Positions 48,788-57,379 of a DNA stretch of 64,000 nucleotides are shown piece after piece. Under the pieces are notes generated by a model. The model was not told the origin of the DNA, ran no database searches, and saw only the letters and a list, made by a program, of their open reading frames with translations. The number at the start of each line of letters is the position of its first letter. The first letter of the stretch is position 1. The DNA is from Vescimonas sanitatis (GTDB taxonomy: Bacteria > Bacillota > Clostridia > Oscillospirales > Oscillospiraceae), in the NCBI RefSeq assembly GCF_049060325.1, contig NZ_JBMGPW010000001.1, forward strand, positions 310,001-374,000, written 5' to 3'. The translations under genes and the position numbers were made by a program.

Positions 48788-49701
48788 AGGGCCTCCGTGC
48801 GGTAGTGCCGCCGACCATTCGATGCGCTGATGGTGATGAGGTGGCGAAAGACACCGGCCTCCGCCAGCTGCCGGAACAGCGGCTTGCGGCGCAGCTCTTC
48901 CCCGTCCTCGGCGTGGATCGTGGCCAGCAGCTTAACGCCGCAGTTAGCCGCCGCTGTCATTGCCAGAATATCCGCCGCCTCAGTGATCTCGTCCACGGCG
49001 ATGACCTGGGGATTGGCGCTCCGCAGCAGCATGGGGATGCCCAGTGCCTTGGGACAGCCGTCCAGCACGTCGGTATGACAGCCTACGTCCAACTGCGGTA
49101 CACCGCGGTACATCCCGGCCAACTCACCGCGCTCGTCCACCACGCCTACCCGCAGAGGACAGCGATCCTCTGTGCCGTTGGACAGTGTGGCGATCATGTC
49201 GCGCAGGAGCGTGGTCTTGCCGCCACCGGGTGGTGCTGCGATCAGCGTACTGTCAAAGCCGCCTGCTGACCATCCCGGGACCTCCTGCCACAACCCACGG
49301 ACCTGGCGGCTGATCCGTACCACGGCGGAGGAGATATCCCGCAGGGCTGTGCCGCCGTCCCCCCTGACCGCTACGGTGCCGCACAGGCCGATGCGGAAGC
49401 CGCCCCGGCCGATGAGATAGCCCTTGCCCATCGTCTCCGCCGCCGCGTAGCGGGAATAGCCCGTTACCGCGTCGCACAGCTGTTCCAAGTCCGCCTGAGT
49501 AACACTTTGGCGCGGCAGTTCATCGCTGACAAGTAGTTCCCCTTCACATGTTAGTAGTGTCATCGGTCGTCCTGCCCGCAGGCGGAACTCCTCCGCCTGG
49601 GCCTTGCGGTGCTCCGGCACACGCCGGGCAGCCTGCTGCCAGCGGCTGGGCAGCAATGCAGCCGCCTGCTCATAGCGTCCGACCGCCTCTCCGATCTCCA
49701 T
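48784..49701 (-). CDS. spoIIIAA: Stage III sporulation protein AA, ATPase (305 aa)
   Basis: A secretion-type ATPase that is thought to energise the SpoIIIA-SpoIIQ complex. The Walker A motif is APPGGGKTTLLRD near residue 158, Walker B is VIAVDEITEAAD, and LATIHAED follows. The ATG at 49701 is preferred over an in-frame upstream ATG because AAAGGAGG lies just before it. Confidence 0.93.
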   Translation of the reverse strand: MEIGEAVGRYEQAAALLPSRWQQAARRVPEHRKAQAEEFRLRAGRPMTLLTCEGELLVSDELPRQSVTQADLEQLCDAVTGYSRYAAAETMGKGYLIGRGGFRIGLCGTVAVRGDGGTALRDISSAVVRISRQVRGLWQEVPGWSAGGFDSTLIAAPPGGGKTTLLRDMIATLSNGTEDRCPLRVGVVDERGELAGMYRGVPQLDVGCHTDVLDGCPKALGIPMLLRSANPQVIAVDEITEAADILAMTAAANCGVKLLATIHAEDGEELRRKPLFRQLAEAGVFRHLITISASNGRRHYRTEAL

Positions 49702-49732
49702 GATGACGCCCTCCTTTGTTGGTCTTGACCCC

Positions 49733-49761
49733 AACGTATGAAAGCTCGTCCCGGAATATGC
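49733..49761 (-). promoter_or_regulatory. Sigma-E-type promoter of the spoIIIA operon
   Basis: On the minus strand, GCATATT (49761-49755) and CATACGTT (49740-49733) are separated by 14 bases. This matches the known sigma-E consensus (kmATATT, 13-15 bases, CATACAnT) except at one -10 base. It is about 35 bases before the spoIIIAA start. The operon is known to be sigma-E dependent in other spore formers, and sigE is in this window at 36801. Confidence 0.8.
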
Positions 49762-49765
49762 ACAA

Positions 49766-49828
49766 AAGCCCGCCGGGCAAGGCGGGCTTCTGCTGAAAAG
49801 CGCCCCCTGCCTGCGGCAGAGGGCGCTT
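49766..49828 (-). terminator. Two tandem hairpins after the YkvI-type gene
   Basis: The first stem is 9 bp (49766-49774 with 49781-49789) and the second is 8 bp (49798-49805 with 49821-49828). They lie between the transporter gene and the spoIIIA promoter, and would shield the operon from read-through. Confidence 0.7.
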
Positions 49829-49854
49829 GATAGACGCTTTTGTTATATCTTATG

Positions 49855-50928
49855 TTATGCCTGCTGCGGCTGCTCCGTCTTTTTGGCACGGAAGAAATGA
49901 ATGACCAGAAATACCAGGAACGCAATACTGATATAGCCAAAGATGGGATAGACAGTGCCGATGATCTCGGCAAACCCCAGCAGGCTCGCCGCCCAGGCCA
50001 GCACGGAAACTGCCAGCAGCACCGGGTTTTTGTGGGTACGGACAAAGGCGGACTTCTGCTCCACATAGGCACTCATGCCCACCAGACTGGCCAGAGCGTT
50101 GCAGAACATGGCCACCAGCAGCATAATGCCGTAGATCGTACCCAGCGTACCGTTGAGCCGGGAGGCCAACGCCACCATGGGCAGCTCCGCCTGCACCGCC
50201 TCGGGATAGGTACCCAGACTGGTGAGGATACTGCCCGCCACCGCCAACAGCATAACGCCGGAGAGAGCAATACCCACATAGACGTGCTTTTTCTCCCGCA
50301 CATACTGCCCCACCGGGGACATGATGCCGATACCGCCAAGAATGTTATAGGCCACGAAGGTCAGCGTGGCGATAAACCAGTTGGGCATCAGAGGATTGGT
50401 ATTGGTATATTGCAGCTGCAAGATGCCCTCCGTGCCAAAGGTGCACCAGGCGCCCACGGCAAAACCAACCGTGGCCAGCACCAAAATGGGGATCATGGCA
50501 GAGAAGGCATTGACCATACCGCTGACGCCAAGAAGCGCCACCAGGAACACCGCCAGCATGAACACGGCGCTGCCCAGCCAGGTGGGCACACGAAACAGCT
50601 GGGTCAGCATGGCGCCCACACCGGCGGACATACTCACCACCACAAAGAAGAGGAACAGCGCCCCAATGACACCGGTGGCGGCACGGAGCCACTTAACGTC
50701 CCACGGTACCAGCAGCTTGTCCATTTCGGCGCATTTCGTCATCTGCGTCAGCCGGACGAACAGAATGCCGATGACCGTAAACAGCAGCGCCGCCAGGACA
50801 AAGCCCACATAGCCCCAGTTGCCGAAGGCGCCAAAGAACTGCCACAGCTCCTGGCCGGAAATAAACCCCGCGCCCAAAAAACAGCCGACGTAGGTAAACG
50901 CCAGCGAAAAGGTCTTGATCTGCTTCAT
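49855..50928 (-). CDS. YkvI-type membrane transporter (357 aa)
   Basis: About ten hydrophobic helices. The start MKQIKTFSLAFTYVGCFLGAGFISGQELWQFF shows an unwound first helix with GAGF, as in LeuT-fold amino acid carriers, and resembles the YkvI family. The substrate is unknown. The ATG at 50928 is preferred since GAGGTG is just upstream. Confidence 0.8.
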   Translation of the reverse strand: MKQIKTFSLAFTYVGCFLGAGFISGQELWQFFGAFGNWGYVGFVLAALLFTVIGILFVRLTQMTKCAEMDKLLVPWDVKWLRAATGVIGALFLFFVVVSMSAGVGAMLTQLFRVPTWLGSAVFMLAVFLVALLGVSGMVNAFSAMIPILVLATVGFAVGAWCTFGTEGILQLQYTNTNPLMPNWFIATLTFVAYNILGGIGIMSPVGQYVREKKHVYVGIALSGVMLLAVAGSILTSLGTYPEAVQAELPMVALASRLNGTLGTIYGIMLLVAMFCNALASLVGMSAYVEQKSAFVRTHKNPVLLAVSVLAWAASLLGFAEIIGTVYPIFGYISIAFLVFLVIHFFRAKKTEQPQQA

Positions 50929-51056
50929 ACCACACCTCATGTCGAATTTGCTCTACCAATATAGCTTATTTCCCCCGCCGCGTCAACCCCCGCCGACCCT
51001 GCGGGAAAATTGGATAGGCTATAAAAATTTTTTTCACTGAATGCTTCGGTTTTTCG

Positions 51057-51085
51057 TTGACGATGGGCGCAATATGTTGTATACT
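51057..51085 (+). promoter_or_regulatory. Promoter of the second phosphate acyltransferase
   Basis: TTGACG and TATACT with a 17-bp spacer, about 75 bases before the start codon. Confidence 0.75.
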
Positions 51086-51160
51086 ATTACCGGAAATTGT
51101 GCCCGTTTTGGCAGAGATATTGCTTTAAACGGCAAAAGAAATCGTACAGGAGGAGCGTAT

Positions 51161-52075
51161 ATGATAAACACGATCGACGGCATCATCGCGGCGGCCAAAG
51201 GCGGAAAGACCGGTGTTATCGCCGTGGCGGCGGCCCACGACCAGCCTGTTATCGAGGCTGTGGTCGAGGCCCGCAGGGAGGGTATTGCCACGCCCATTCT
51301 TGTGGGACATGAGGAAGAGATCAAGGCGATGCTGACCGGCCTGGGTGAAGCCCCTGCCGACTACAAGATCATCGCCGGCGATACCGACCAGGACTGCGCG
51401 GCCAAGGCCGTGGCCCTGTGTGCCGAGGGAAAAGCCAACTTCCTGATGAAGGGCATCCTGGGCACTGCCGATCTGATGCGCGCGGTGTTTAACAAGGAGC
51501 ACGGCCTGCGTACTGATCATCTTACCACCCACTGTATGCTGTATGAGATCCCCGCTCTGGGCCGTATGCTGGTGCTGACCGACGGCGGCGTCAACACCTT
51601 CCCCGATCTGGAGAAGAAGGCAGATATTCTGGAGAACGCAGCCATGGTCCTGCAGGCGCTGGGCTATGAGCACATCAACGCCTCCTGCGTGTGCGGCGCA
51701 GAGCAGGTAAATCCCAAGGTACAGTCCACCGTGGATGCCGACACGCTGGCCCACATGACTGACCGCTGGGCCAAGTACAATATGGACGTGTGCGGCCCCG
51801 TAGCGCTGGATCTGGCCGTCAGCGAAGAGGCATGCCATCACAAGCACTATATCGCCCCCGGTGCCGGCAAGGCGGATATCCTGCTGGTCCCCAACTATGA
51901 GGTAGGCAACGGCATCGGCAAAGCCGCCAATCTGTTCGGCAACGCCAAGAACGCCGGTATCATTCTGGGCGCCAAGGTGCCCATCGTGTTGGTCAGCCGC
52001 GCTGACAGCGCGTATTCTAAGCTTGCCTCCATCGCACTGGGCAGTGTGTTGTCCAGTCGGATGAAGCTTGCGTAA
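51161..52075 (+). CDS. Second phosphate acyl/butyryltransferase (304 aa)
   Basis: The ATG at 51161 has AGGAGGAGC upstream. The protein shows the same family features as the gene at 26936 (NFLMKGILGTADLMRAVFNKE; TDGGVNTFPD; SRADSAYSKLASIALG) but is clearly diverged. It may serve a different acyl group. No kinase is adjacent. Its own promoter and lack of neighbours in the same direction indicate independent regulation. Confidence 0.78.
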   Translation: MINTIDGIIAAAKGGKTGVIAVAAAHDQPVIEAVVEARREGIATPILVGHEEEIKAMLTGLGEAPADYKIIAGDTDQDCAAKAVALCAEGKANFLMKGILGTADLMRAVFNKEHGLRTDHLTTHCMLYEIPALGRMLVLTDGGVNTFPDLEKKADILENAAMVLQALGYEHINASCVCGAEQVNPKVQSTVDADTLAHMTDRWAKYNMDVCGPVALDLAVSEEACHHKHYIAPGAGKADILLVPNYEVGNGIGKAANLFGNAKNAGIILGAKVPIVLVSRADSAYSKLASIALGSVLSSRMKLA

Positions 52076-52148
52076 AGTCGTATTGCACAAGAATTTGTTT
52101 CGTCTGACTACATTTTTTACAAAATTATCTCGTCAGATTGACAATTGC

Positions 52149-52177
52149 TTGACAATTTGCACGGTGAAGCCTATCAT
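52149..52177 (+). promoter_or_regulatory. Promoter of the second aminotransferase
   Basis: A perfect TTGACA and TATCAT with a 17-bp spacer, about 68 bases before the start codon. Confidence 0.75.
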
Positions 52178-52244
52178 GGAGATGGTTCATCTGCCGCGCC
52201 GCGGCATGGACATAGTACAATAACGTAAAAGAGGAGATTATGTT

Positions 52245-53435
52245 ATGGTCAATCAGGAATACTACAATCTGGGTACGGCGCCCTCTGTGATCCGCCAGCT
52301 GTTCGCCTACGGTCTGGAGCAGGCCGCCAAGGTCGGCGCGGACAAGGTGTATGACTATTCTCTGGGCAATCCCAGCATTCCCGCCCCCAAGAAGGTCAAC
52401 GAGTCCATCAAGAAGATCGTGGACGAGATGGATTCCATCAAGCTGCACGGCTATTCCATGGCTGCCGGCTTCGATACCGCCCGTGCCGCCGTGGCCAAGG
52501 ATCTGGCCGAGCGCTTCGGCCTGGATGTGAAAGCCAGCGAGCTGTTCTTCACCTGCGGCGCTGCCCCCGCGCTGATCTCCATCATCAAGGCCCTGATCGT
52601 GGACGCCGACAGCGAGATCATGGCAGTGGCACCCTTCTTCCCCGAGTATCGCCCCTTCGTCAACGCCAACGGCGGCAAGCTGGTGGTGGTCCCCGCCGAC
52701 ACCAAGGCATTCCAGATCCATCTGGACGAGGTGGAAAAGCGCATCACGAAGAACACCCAGGGTATTATCATCAACTCCCCCAATAATCCCTCCGGCGTTG
52801 TGTATACCGAGGAGACCCTGAAGGGTCTGGCTGCCCTGCTGGAGCGCAAGAGCAAGGAATACGGCCATCCCATCTACATCATTGCCGATGAGCCCTACCG
52901 TGAGCTGGTCTACGGCGGCGTGAAGGTCCCCTTCATCCCCTGCCTGTACAAGAACACCATCGTATGCTACTCCTATTCCAAGTCCCTGTCTCTGCCCGGC
53001 GAGCGTATCGGCTATGTGTACGTCCCCGGCTTCGCCGAGGATGCCGACGCGGTGTACGCCGCTATCTCCGGTGCCGCCCGTATCATGGGCCACGTCTGCC
53101 CGCCCACGCTGATGCAGAAGGTCATCGAGTACTGCGCCGAGGAGCGCCCCGATCTGGTGGCTTACGACGAGAACCGCAACCTGCTGTACAGCAGCCTGCG
53201 TGAGATGGGCTATGAGTGCGCCAAGCCCGACGGCGCGTTCTACCTGTTCGTCAAGGCCCCCAACGGCGATGCCAACGCTTTCTCCGAGAAGGCCAAGCTG
53301 GAGCACAACCTGCTGGTAGTGCCCGCGGACGGTTTCGGCTGCCCCGGCTATTTCCGCCTGAGCTACTGCGTGGCCAATGACATGATCCAGCGCAGCCTGC
53401 CCGCCTTCAAGGCCATGATCGAAAGCTATAAATAA
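52245..53435 (+). CDS. PLP-dependent aminotransferase, AspC-like (396 aa)
   Basis: The conserved parts are SLGNPSIPAP at residues 36-45, FTCGAAPALISI, NSPNNPSG (substrate and cofactor Asn), DEPYRELVYGG and the Schiff-base lysine in YSYSKSLSLPGERIGY. It belongs to class I aminotransferases (aspartate type). The exact amino acid cannot be deduced. It is followed by asnA on the same strand after a terminator; both involve aspartate chemistry, which may be coincidence. Confidence 0.85.
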   Translation: MVNQEYYNLGTAPSVIRQLFAYGLEQAAKVGADKVYDYSLGNPSIPAPKKVNESIKKIVDEMDSIKLHGYSMAAGFDTARAAVAKDLAERFGLDVKASELFFTCGAAPALISIIKALIVDADSEIMAVAPFFPEYRPFVNANGGKLVVVPADTKAFQIHLDEVEKRITKNTQGIIINSPNNPSGVVYTEETLKGLAALLERKSKEYGHPIYIIADEPYRELVYGGVKVPFIPCLYKNTIVCYSYSKSLSLPGERIGYVYVPGFAEDADAVYAAISGAARIMGHVCPPTLMQKVIEYCAEERPDLVAYDENRNLLYSSLREMGYECAKPDGAFYLFVKAPNGDANAFSEKAKLEHNLLVVPADGFGCPGYFRLSYCVANDMIQRSLPAFKAMIESYK

Positions 53436-53460
53436 GCTGATTAATTCCTACCATGATCAG

Positions 53461-53494
53461 AAGCGTCCGCAGCATGAGCTGCGGACGCTTTTTG
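53461..53494 (+). terminator. Terminator after the aminotransferase
   Basis: A perfect 13-bp stem (53461-53473 with 53478-53490, loop ATGA) is followed by T residues. Confidence 0.9.
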
Positions 53495-53550
53495 TAATAT
53501 AGTTCACAAACATACGATGGATATCCTGTAAATTTTTGCGGTTATTCCTC

Positions 53551-53579
53551 TTGCATTTTGCGGAGGGTTCGCCTATAAT
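53551..53579 (+). promoter_or_regulatory. Promoter of asnA
   Basis: TTGCAT and TATAAT with a 17-bp spacer, 35 bases before the start. The stretch CCTCTTGCATTTTGCGG is also found at the tRNA-Arg promoter (57131-57147). Confidence 0.8.
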
Positions 53580-53614
53580 GGCAACATATTTTTTATAAGA
53601 GAGGTGTTTCACGC

Positions 53615-54625
53615 ATGAGCAAAGTGACGATCCCTGCTGGGTACAAGACGCCGCTGTCCACCTATGAGATGCAGCGCGCAATCGAGTTCATCAAGAGCAA
53701 TTTCCAAGTGAATCTGGGGCAGGCGCTCAATCTGCGGCGCGTTTCGGCTCCCCTGTTCGTGGAGGAGAATTCGGGTCTGAACGATAACCTCAATGGCGTG
53801 GAGCGCCCTGTGTCCTTCGATATCCCTGATGTGGGCGCACAGGGCCAGGTGGTGCATTCCCTGGCCAAGTGGAAGCGTCTGGCGCTGAAGCGCTACGACT
53901 TCAAGCCCGGCAAGGGCCTGTTCACCGATATGAACGCTATCCGCCGCGATGAGGAAGTGGACAACCTCCACTCCGTGTATGTGGACCAGTGGGACTGGGA
54001 GAAGGTCATCGAGCGCCGCGACCGCAACGTGGCCTATCTGGAGCAGACCGTGCGCGCCATCGTGGGCGCTGTGGTAGAGACCAACGACGCCCTGCAGATC
54101 GCGTTCCCCAGCCTGCACACCAAGCTGGACCGCGAGGTGTTCTTTGTCACCACCCAGGAGTTGGAGGACCGCTGGCCCGACTATACGCCTAAGCAACGTG
54201 AGGATGCGATCTGTAAGGAGCACCACACCGTGTTTCTAATGCAGATCGGCGATGACCTGAAGCGCAGCGGCAAGCCTCACGACGGCCGCGCCCCTGACTA
54301 CGACGACTGGTCCCTGAACGGCGATATCCTGATGTACAACCCCGTGCTGGACCGCGCCTTTGAGATCTCCTCCATGGGCATCCGTGTGGATGAGGCCGCT
54401 ATGGACTACCAGCTGCACAAGCGCGGCTGCGACGACCGCCGCGAGCTGCCCTTCCACAAGATGCTGCTGGCGGGCCAGCTGCCCCTGACCATTGGCGGCG
54501 GCATCGGCCAGAGCCGTCTGTGTATGCTGATGATCGGCACCTGCCACATCGGCGAAGTGCAGGCCAGCCTGTGGGACAAGGAGACCGTGGAAGCCTGCGA
54601 AAAGGCCGGCGTCATGATCCTGTAA
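53615..54625 (+). CDS. asnA: Aspartate-ammonia ligase (336 aa)
   Basis: It makes asparagine from aspartate, ammonia and ATP. Class II synthetase features are visible: the N-terminal IPAGYKTPLSTYEMQRAIEFIK, NLRRVSAPLFVEENSGLND, DQWDWEKV, and the end GGGIGQSRLCMLMI (motif 3). The length equals the enzyme of other bacteria (about 330). Confidence 0.95.
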   Translation: MSKVTIPAGYKTPLSTYEMQRAIEFIKSNFQVNLGQALNLRRVSAPLFVEENSGLNDNLNGVERPVSFDIPDVGAQGQVVHSLAKWKRLALKRYDFKPGKGLFTDMNAIRRDEEVDNLHSVYVDQWDWEKVIERRDRNVAYLEQTVRAIVGAVVETNDALQIAFPSLHTKLDREVFFVTTQELEDRWPDYTPKQREDAICKEHHTVFLMQIGDDLKRSGKPHDGRAPDYDDWSLNGDILMYNPVLDRAFEISSMGIRVDEAAMDYQLHKRGCDDRRELPFHKMLLAGQLPLTIGGGIGQSRLCMLMIGTCHIGEVQASLWDKETVEACEKAGVMIL

Positions 54626-54648
54626 ACCCGGAACGTAAATCACAGCAA

Positions 54649-54710
54649 AAAAGGACCGCCGCAAGGCGGTCCTTTTATCATAAAAGCGCCCCGCTTTGCG
54701 GGGCGCTTTT
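54649..54710. terminator. Two tandem terminators between asnA and the DivIVA-like gene
   Basis: The first is a perfect 12-bp stem with loop GCAA (54649-54676). The second is a perfect 13-bp stem with loop TTT (54682-54710). Both begin with A and end with T residues, so each works in either direction for the convergent genes. Confidence 0.92.
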
Positions 54711-54716
54711 GCTCTC

Positions 54717-55307
54717 TTACAGCTGCGGGTCGGGCTTTTTCAGCTCATCCTCCAACCGCTGCAGCTCAGCGATCATATCATCAAAGGCGGCGAAGTCGGC
54801 GCTGTCCACCGCCTCCTGGGCAGCGCGCAATTGCTCGGCCAACGCGGTATTCATGTTCAGATAGGTGCTGCGGCGCTGGCTGCACCACAGGCGCTGCTGG
54901 GCAATACACTGTCCCAGACGCTCCATGGCACGGGCACGAAATTCCTCTGTACGGCGATGGGCGCTGATCTCGATGTCCGCCACGTGCTCCTTCAGAGACT
55001 GGTACTCCCCTGCCGGGCCGCGCAGCGCATCGTTTTCCGCCTGTACGGCGGCGAGCTGCTGCTGCAGGGCCTGTACCTGCTGCTCCAGATGGGTATTATC
55101 GTCCCGAAGTCGGGCATCCTCCTCCGCCAGGAGACGCAGTGTGTCGTTCTCGGCCACCGCATCGTCGCGCTCACGGCGCAGCGTATCATTTTCCGTCTGC
55201 AGCGTCTCCAGCGCCGTACGGTGCTCCTCGGCGGTTTTTTCGATAAACGTGACCACATCCTGACGGTCGAAGCCGCCGAACATGCACGTCTTGAAGCTGG
55301 CATCCAT
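54717..55307 (-). CDS. DivIVA-like coiled-coil protein (196 aa)
   Basis: The start MDASFKTCMFGGFDRQDVVTFIEK at 55307 is the membrane-binding head of DivIVA-family proteins (the GFDRQDV pattern), followed by a long coiled coil with Glu, Leu, Arg and Gln (residues 25-110) and a helical tail. The upstream extension of the frame is not protein-like. DivIVA relatives mark curved membranes such as cell poles and septa. Which member of the family this is cannot be said. Confidence 0.7.
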   Translation of the reverse strand: MDASFKTCMFGGFDRQDVVTFIEKTAEEHRTALETLQTENDTLRRERDDAVAENDTLRLLAEEDARLRDDNTHLEQQVQALQQQLAAVQAENDALRGPAGEYQSLKEHVADIEISAHRRTEEFRARAMERLGQCIAQQRLWCSQRRSTYLNMNTALAEQLRAAQEAVDSADFAAFDDMIAELQRLEDELKKPDPQL

Positions 55308-55431
55308 GGGCAAATACCTTCTCTCTCGATTTCTTGTCTTCAGCATACCACAAATTCCGCCCTCTGACAAGAGAATGCACGCAAAAATGCCGCCATATAT
55401 CAAATTAAAGCAAAAAAGTCCAAAATCAAGA

Positions 55432-55460
55432 TTTACAAACACCTCTCGGTGTTGTATACT
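55432..55460 (+). promoter_or_regulatory. Promoter of putP with an inverted repeat in its spacer
   Basis: TTTACA and TATACT with a 17-bp spacer. The spacer is AACACC, four bases, then GGTGTT, an inverted repeat that could be an operator. Confidence 0.65.
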
Positions 55461-55519
55461 ATGATTTGGTGTATTTTTAAGAAAAGCAAGACAGAACTTA
55501 GCAAAAGGACGGAGAAACT

Positions 55520-57040
55520 ATGAATTGGGAAATCATTACATTTTTGGGTTACTTTGTGATTCTGTTGGGCGTTGCGTTGATCTTCTATTTCAACGGCTCC
55601 AACAAAAACAGCGAGGACTTTTTCCTGGGCGGCCGGTCCATGGGTCCTTGGGTCACGGCCCTGTCCGCACAGGCCTCCGATATGTCTGCATGGCTGCTGA
55701 TGGGTCTGCCCGGCTCTATCCTGGCTTTTGGCTTCGGACAGATGTGGATTGGCATCGGTTTGGCGCTAGGCACCGCCGCTAACTGGATCCTATGCGCCAA
55801 GCGCCTGCGTACCTTCTCCAAGGCCGCGGATGACGCCATCACCGTGCCGCAGTATCTGACCAACCGGTTCGGCGTGGACTCCCGCACGCTCCAGCTGGTG
55901 TGCGCGCTGATTTTCCTGTTTGCCTATACCATCTATGTGGCCTCTGCCCTGGTTGCCGGCACCTCCGTGTTCAATACGCTGTTTCCGGAGATCTCCCCCA
56001 AGGTCGCCATGCTGGTGTTCCTGCTGATCATCGTAGCCTATACCTTCTTCGGCGGCTTTACTGCTGTATGCTGGACGGACTTCTTCCAGGGTATGCTGAT
56101 GATGTTAGCACTGATGCTGGTACCTATCGTAGTCTATTTTGGTCACCGCGAGCTGCTGGATCCCACGGCGTTGACTACGGTATACGAATATACCGACGCC
56201 GCCTCCGGTGCGGTCGTCTCCTGTGATTTCGGCGGCGGCATCTTCAGCGCCAGCTGGCAGGATATCGTCAGCGGCCTTGGCTGGGGTCTGGGCTACTTCG
56301 GTATGCCTCACATTCTGGTGCGCTTCATGTCCATTGAGAAGCCCTCTATGATCAAGAAGTCCTCCACCGTCGCCATCATTTGGGTCATCATTTCCCTGTT
56401 CTCCGCCGTGCTGATCGCCTATTTCGGCCGTATGATCATGGGCGCTGAGTTGTTGGCCGACGGCAGCCAGAAGTTGGTGTTCATCGCCATGTCCCGCAAG
56501 TTCTTCCCAGCCGCTATCTGTGGTCTGCTGCTGGCGGCCATCATCGCGGCCTCCATCTCTACCGCCGACTCCCAGCTGTTGGTAGCGTCCAGTTCCTTTA
56601 CCGCTGACCTATACAAGCCCTTCTTCCGCAAGAATGCCACAGAAAAAGAAACGCTGATGGTGGGCCGCATTCTGGTGCTGGTACTGTCCGCTATCGCCTT
56701 CCTGATCGCCAACTCCAAGGGCAGCGGTGCACAGGCGATTATGGATATGGTGGAAAACGCATGGGGCGCATTCGGTGCCTCCTTTGGCCCCACCATCCTG
56801 CTGTCCCTGTTCTGGCGGCGCTTCAACTACAAGGGTGCTGTGGCCGGCGTTGTCTCCGGCTTTGTGGTAGACTTGGGCTGGCTGCTGACCGGCTTGACCG
56901 CCTCCACCGGCATTTTTGAGATCGTACCTGGCTTCATCACCAGCTTCATCATCGCAGTCATAGTCGCTAAGTGCACCGCCGCACCAAACGCAAAGGCTGT
57001 GGAGATCTTCGATAAGGGCACCAGCAAGGATGCCGACTGA
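55520..57040 (+). CDS. putP: Sodium/proline symporter (506 aa)
   Basis: A typical solute:sodium symporter with about 13 transmembrane helices. The family stretch SEDFFLGGRSMGPWVTALSAQASDMSAWLLMGLPG and the sodium-site region SISTADSQLLVASSSFTADLYK are clear. The first of these is nearly the same in PutP proteins. Proline uptake is the likely role. Confidence 0.9.
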   Translation: MNWEIITFLGYFVILLGVALIFYFNGSNKNSEDFFLGGRSMGPWVTALSAQASDMSAWLLMGLPGSILAFGFGQMWIGIGLALGTAANWILCAKRLRTFSKAADDAITVPQYLTNRFGVDSRTLQLVCALIFLFAYTIYVASALVAGTSVFNTLFPEISPKVAMLVFLLIIVAYTFFGGFTAVCWTDFFQGMLMMLALMLVPIVVYFGHRELLDPTALTTVYEYTDAASGAVVSCDFGGGIFSASWQDIVSGLGWGLGYFGMPHILVRFMSIEKPSMIKKSSTVAIIWVIISLFSAVLIAYFGRMIMGAELLADGSQKLVFIAMSRKFFPAAICGLLLAAIIAASISTADSQLLVASSSFTADLYKPFFRKNATEKETLMVGRILVLVLSAIAFLIANSKGSGAQAIMDMVENAWGAFGASFGPTILLSLFWRRFNYKGAVAGVVSGFVVDLGWLLTGLTASTGIFEIVPGFITSFIIAVIVAKCTAAPNAKAVEIFDKGTSKDAD

Positions 57041-57067
57041 GACCTATCCGTCTCCCCTATCGTGAGC

Positions 57068-57103
57068 AAAGCCGGGCTCTGCCTTTTGGCGGGGCCCGGC
57101 TTT
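57068..57103 (+). terminator. Terminator of putP
   Basis: A 10 to 12-bp stem (57068-57077 with 57094-57103), followed by ATAAAAA; the stem ends in TTT. Confidence 0.75.
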
Positions 57104-57134
57104 ATAAAAAGTCAAAGAAAAATGAAAAATCCTC

Positions 57135-57163
57135 TTGCATTTTGCGGTAGGATGTGCTAGTAT
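57135..57163 (+). promoter_or_regulatory. Promoter of tRNA-Arg
   Basis: TTGCAT and TAGTAT with a 17-bp spacer, 23 bases before the tRNA. Confidence 0.65.
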
Positions 57164-57185
57164 AAGTAAGCTGTCTGAAAGACAT

Positions 57186-57262
57186 GCGCCGTTAGCTCAG
57201 CTGGATAGAGCGTCTGGCTACGGACCAGAAGGCCGGGGGTTCGAATCCCTCACGGCGTACCA
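57186..57262 (+). tRNA. tRNA-Arg (anticodon ACG)
   Basis: The clover leaf can be folded by hand: acceptor 57186-57192 with 57252-57258 (a G-U pair at the end), D stem GCTC/GAGC, anticodon stem TCTGG/CCAGA with loop CTACGGA, variable loop AGGCC, T stem GGGGG/CCCTC with loop TTCGAAT, then A and CCA. The anticodon ACG (inosine at the first position) reads Arg CGN codons. It is the integration site of the mobile elements to its right. Confidence 0.95.
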
Positions 57263-57298
57263 AAAGTCCTCGAAATCGTCTGATTTCGAGGACTTTTG
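57218..57298 (+). repeat. Attachment repeat, left copy (attL)
   Basis: 81 bases covering the anticodon loop to the end of tRNA-Arg plus its terminator. The same sequence with one change (A at 57259, G at 60602) is at 60561-60641. Confidence 0.9.
57261..57298 (+). terminator. Terminator of tRNA-Arg
   Basis: A perfect 17-bp stem (57261-57277 with 57282-57298, loop GTCT), starting in the CCA end and followed by TTTTT. Confidence 0.9.
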
Positions 57299-57379
57299 TT
57301 TTTCATAAGTTCCGTATTTAGGGTGTTGCCTTTTCCTGACCCAAACGCTGACCCCAACGGGGGCGGGTAGCGGAAAGGT

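Noticed and set aside
51161..53435. The phosphate acyltransferase and aminotransferase as one operon
   Set aside because: The aminotransferase has its own good promoter (52149-52177), and about 170 bases separate the genes.
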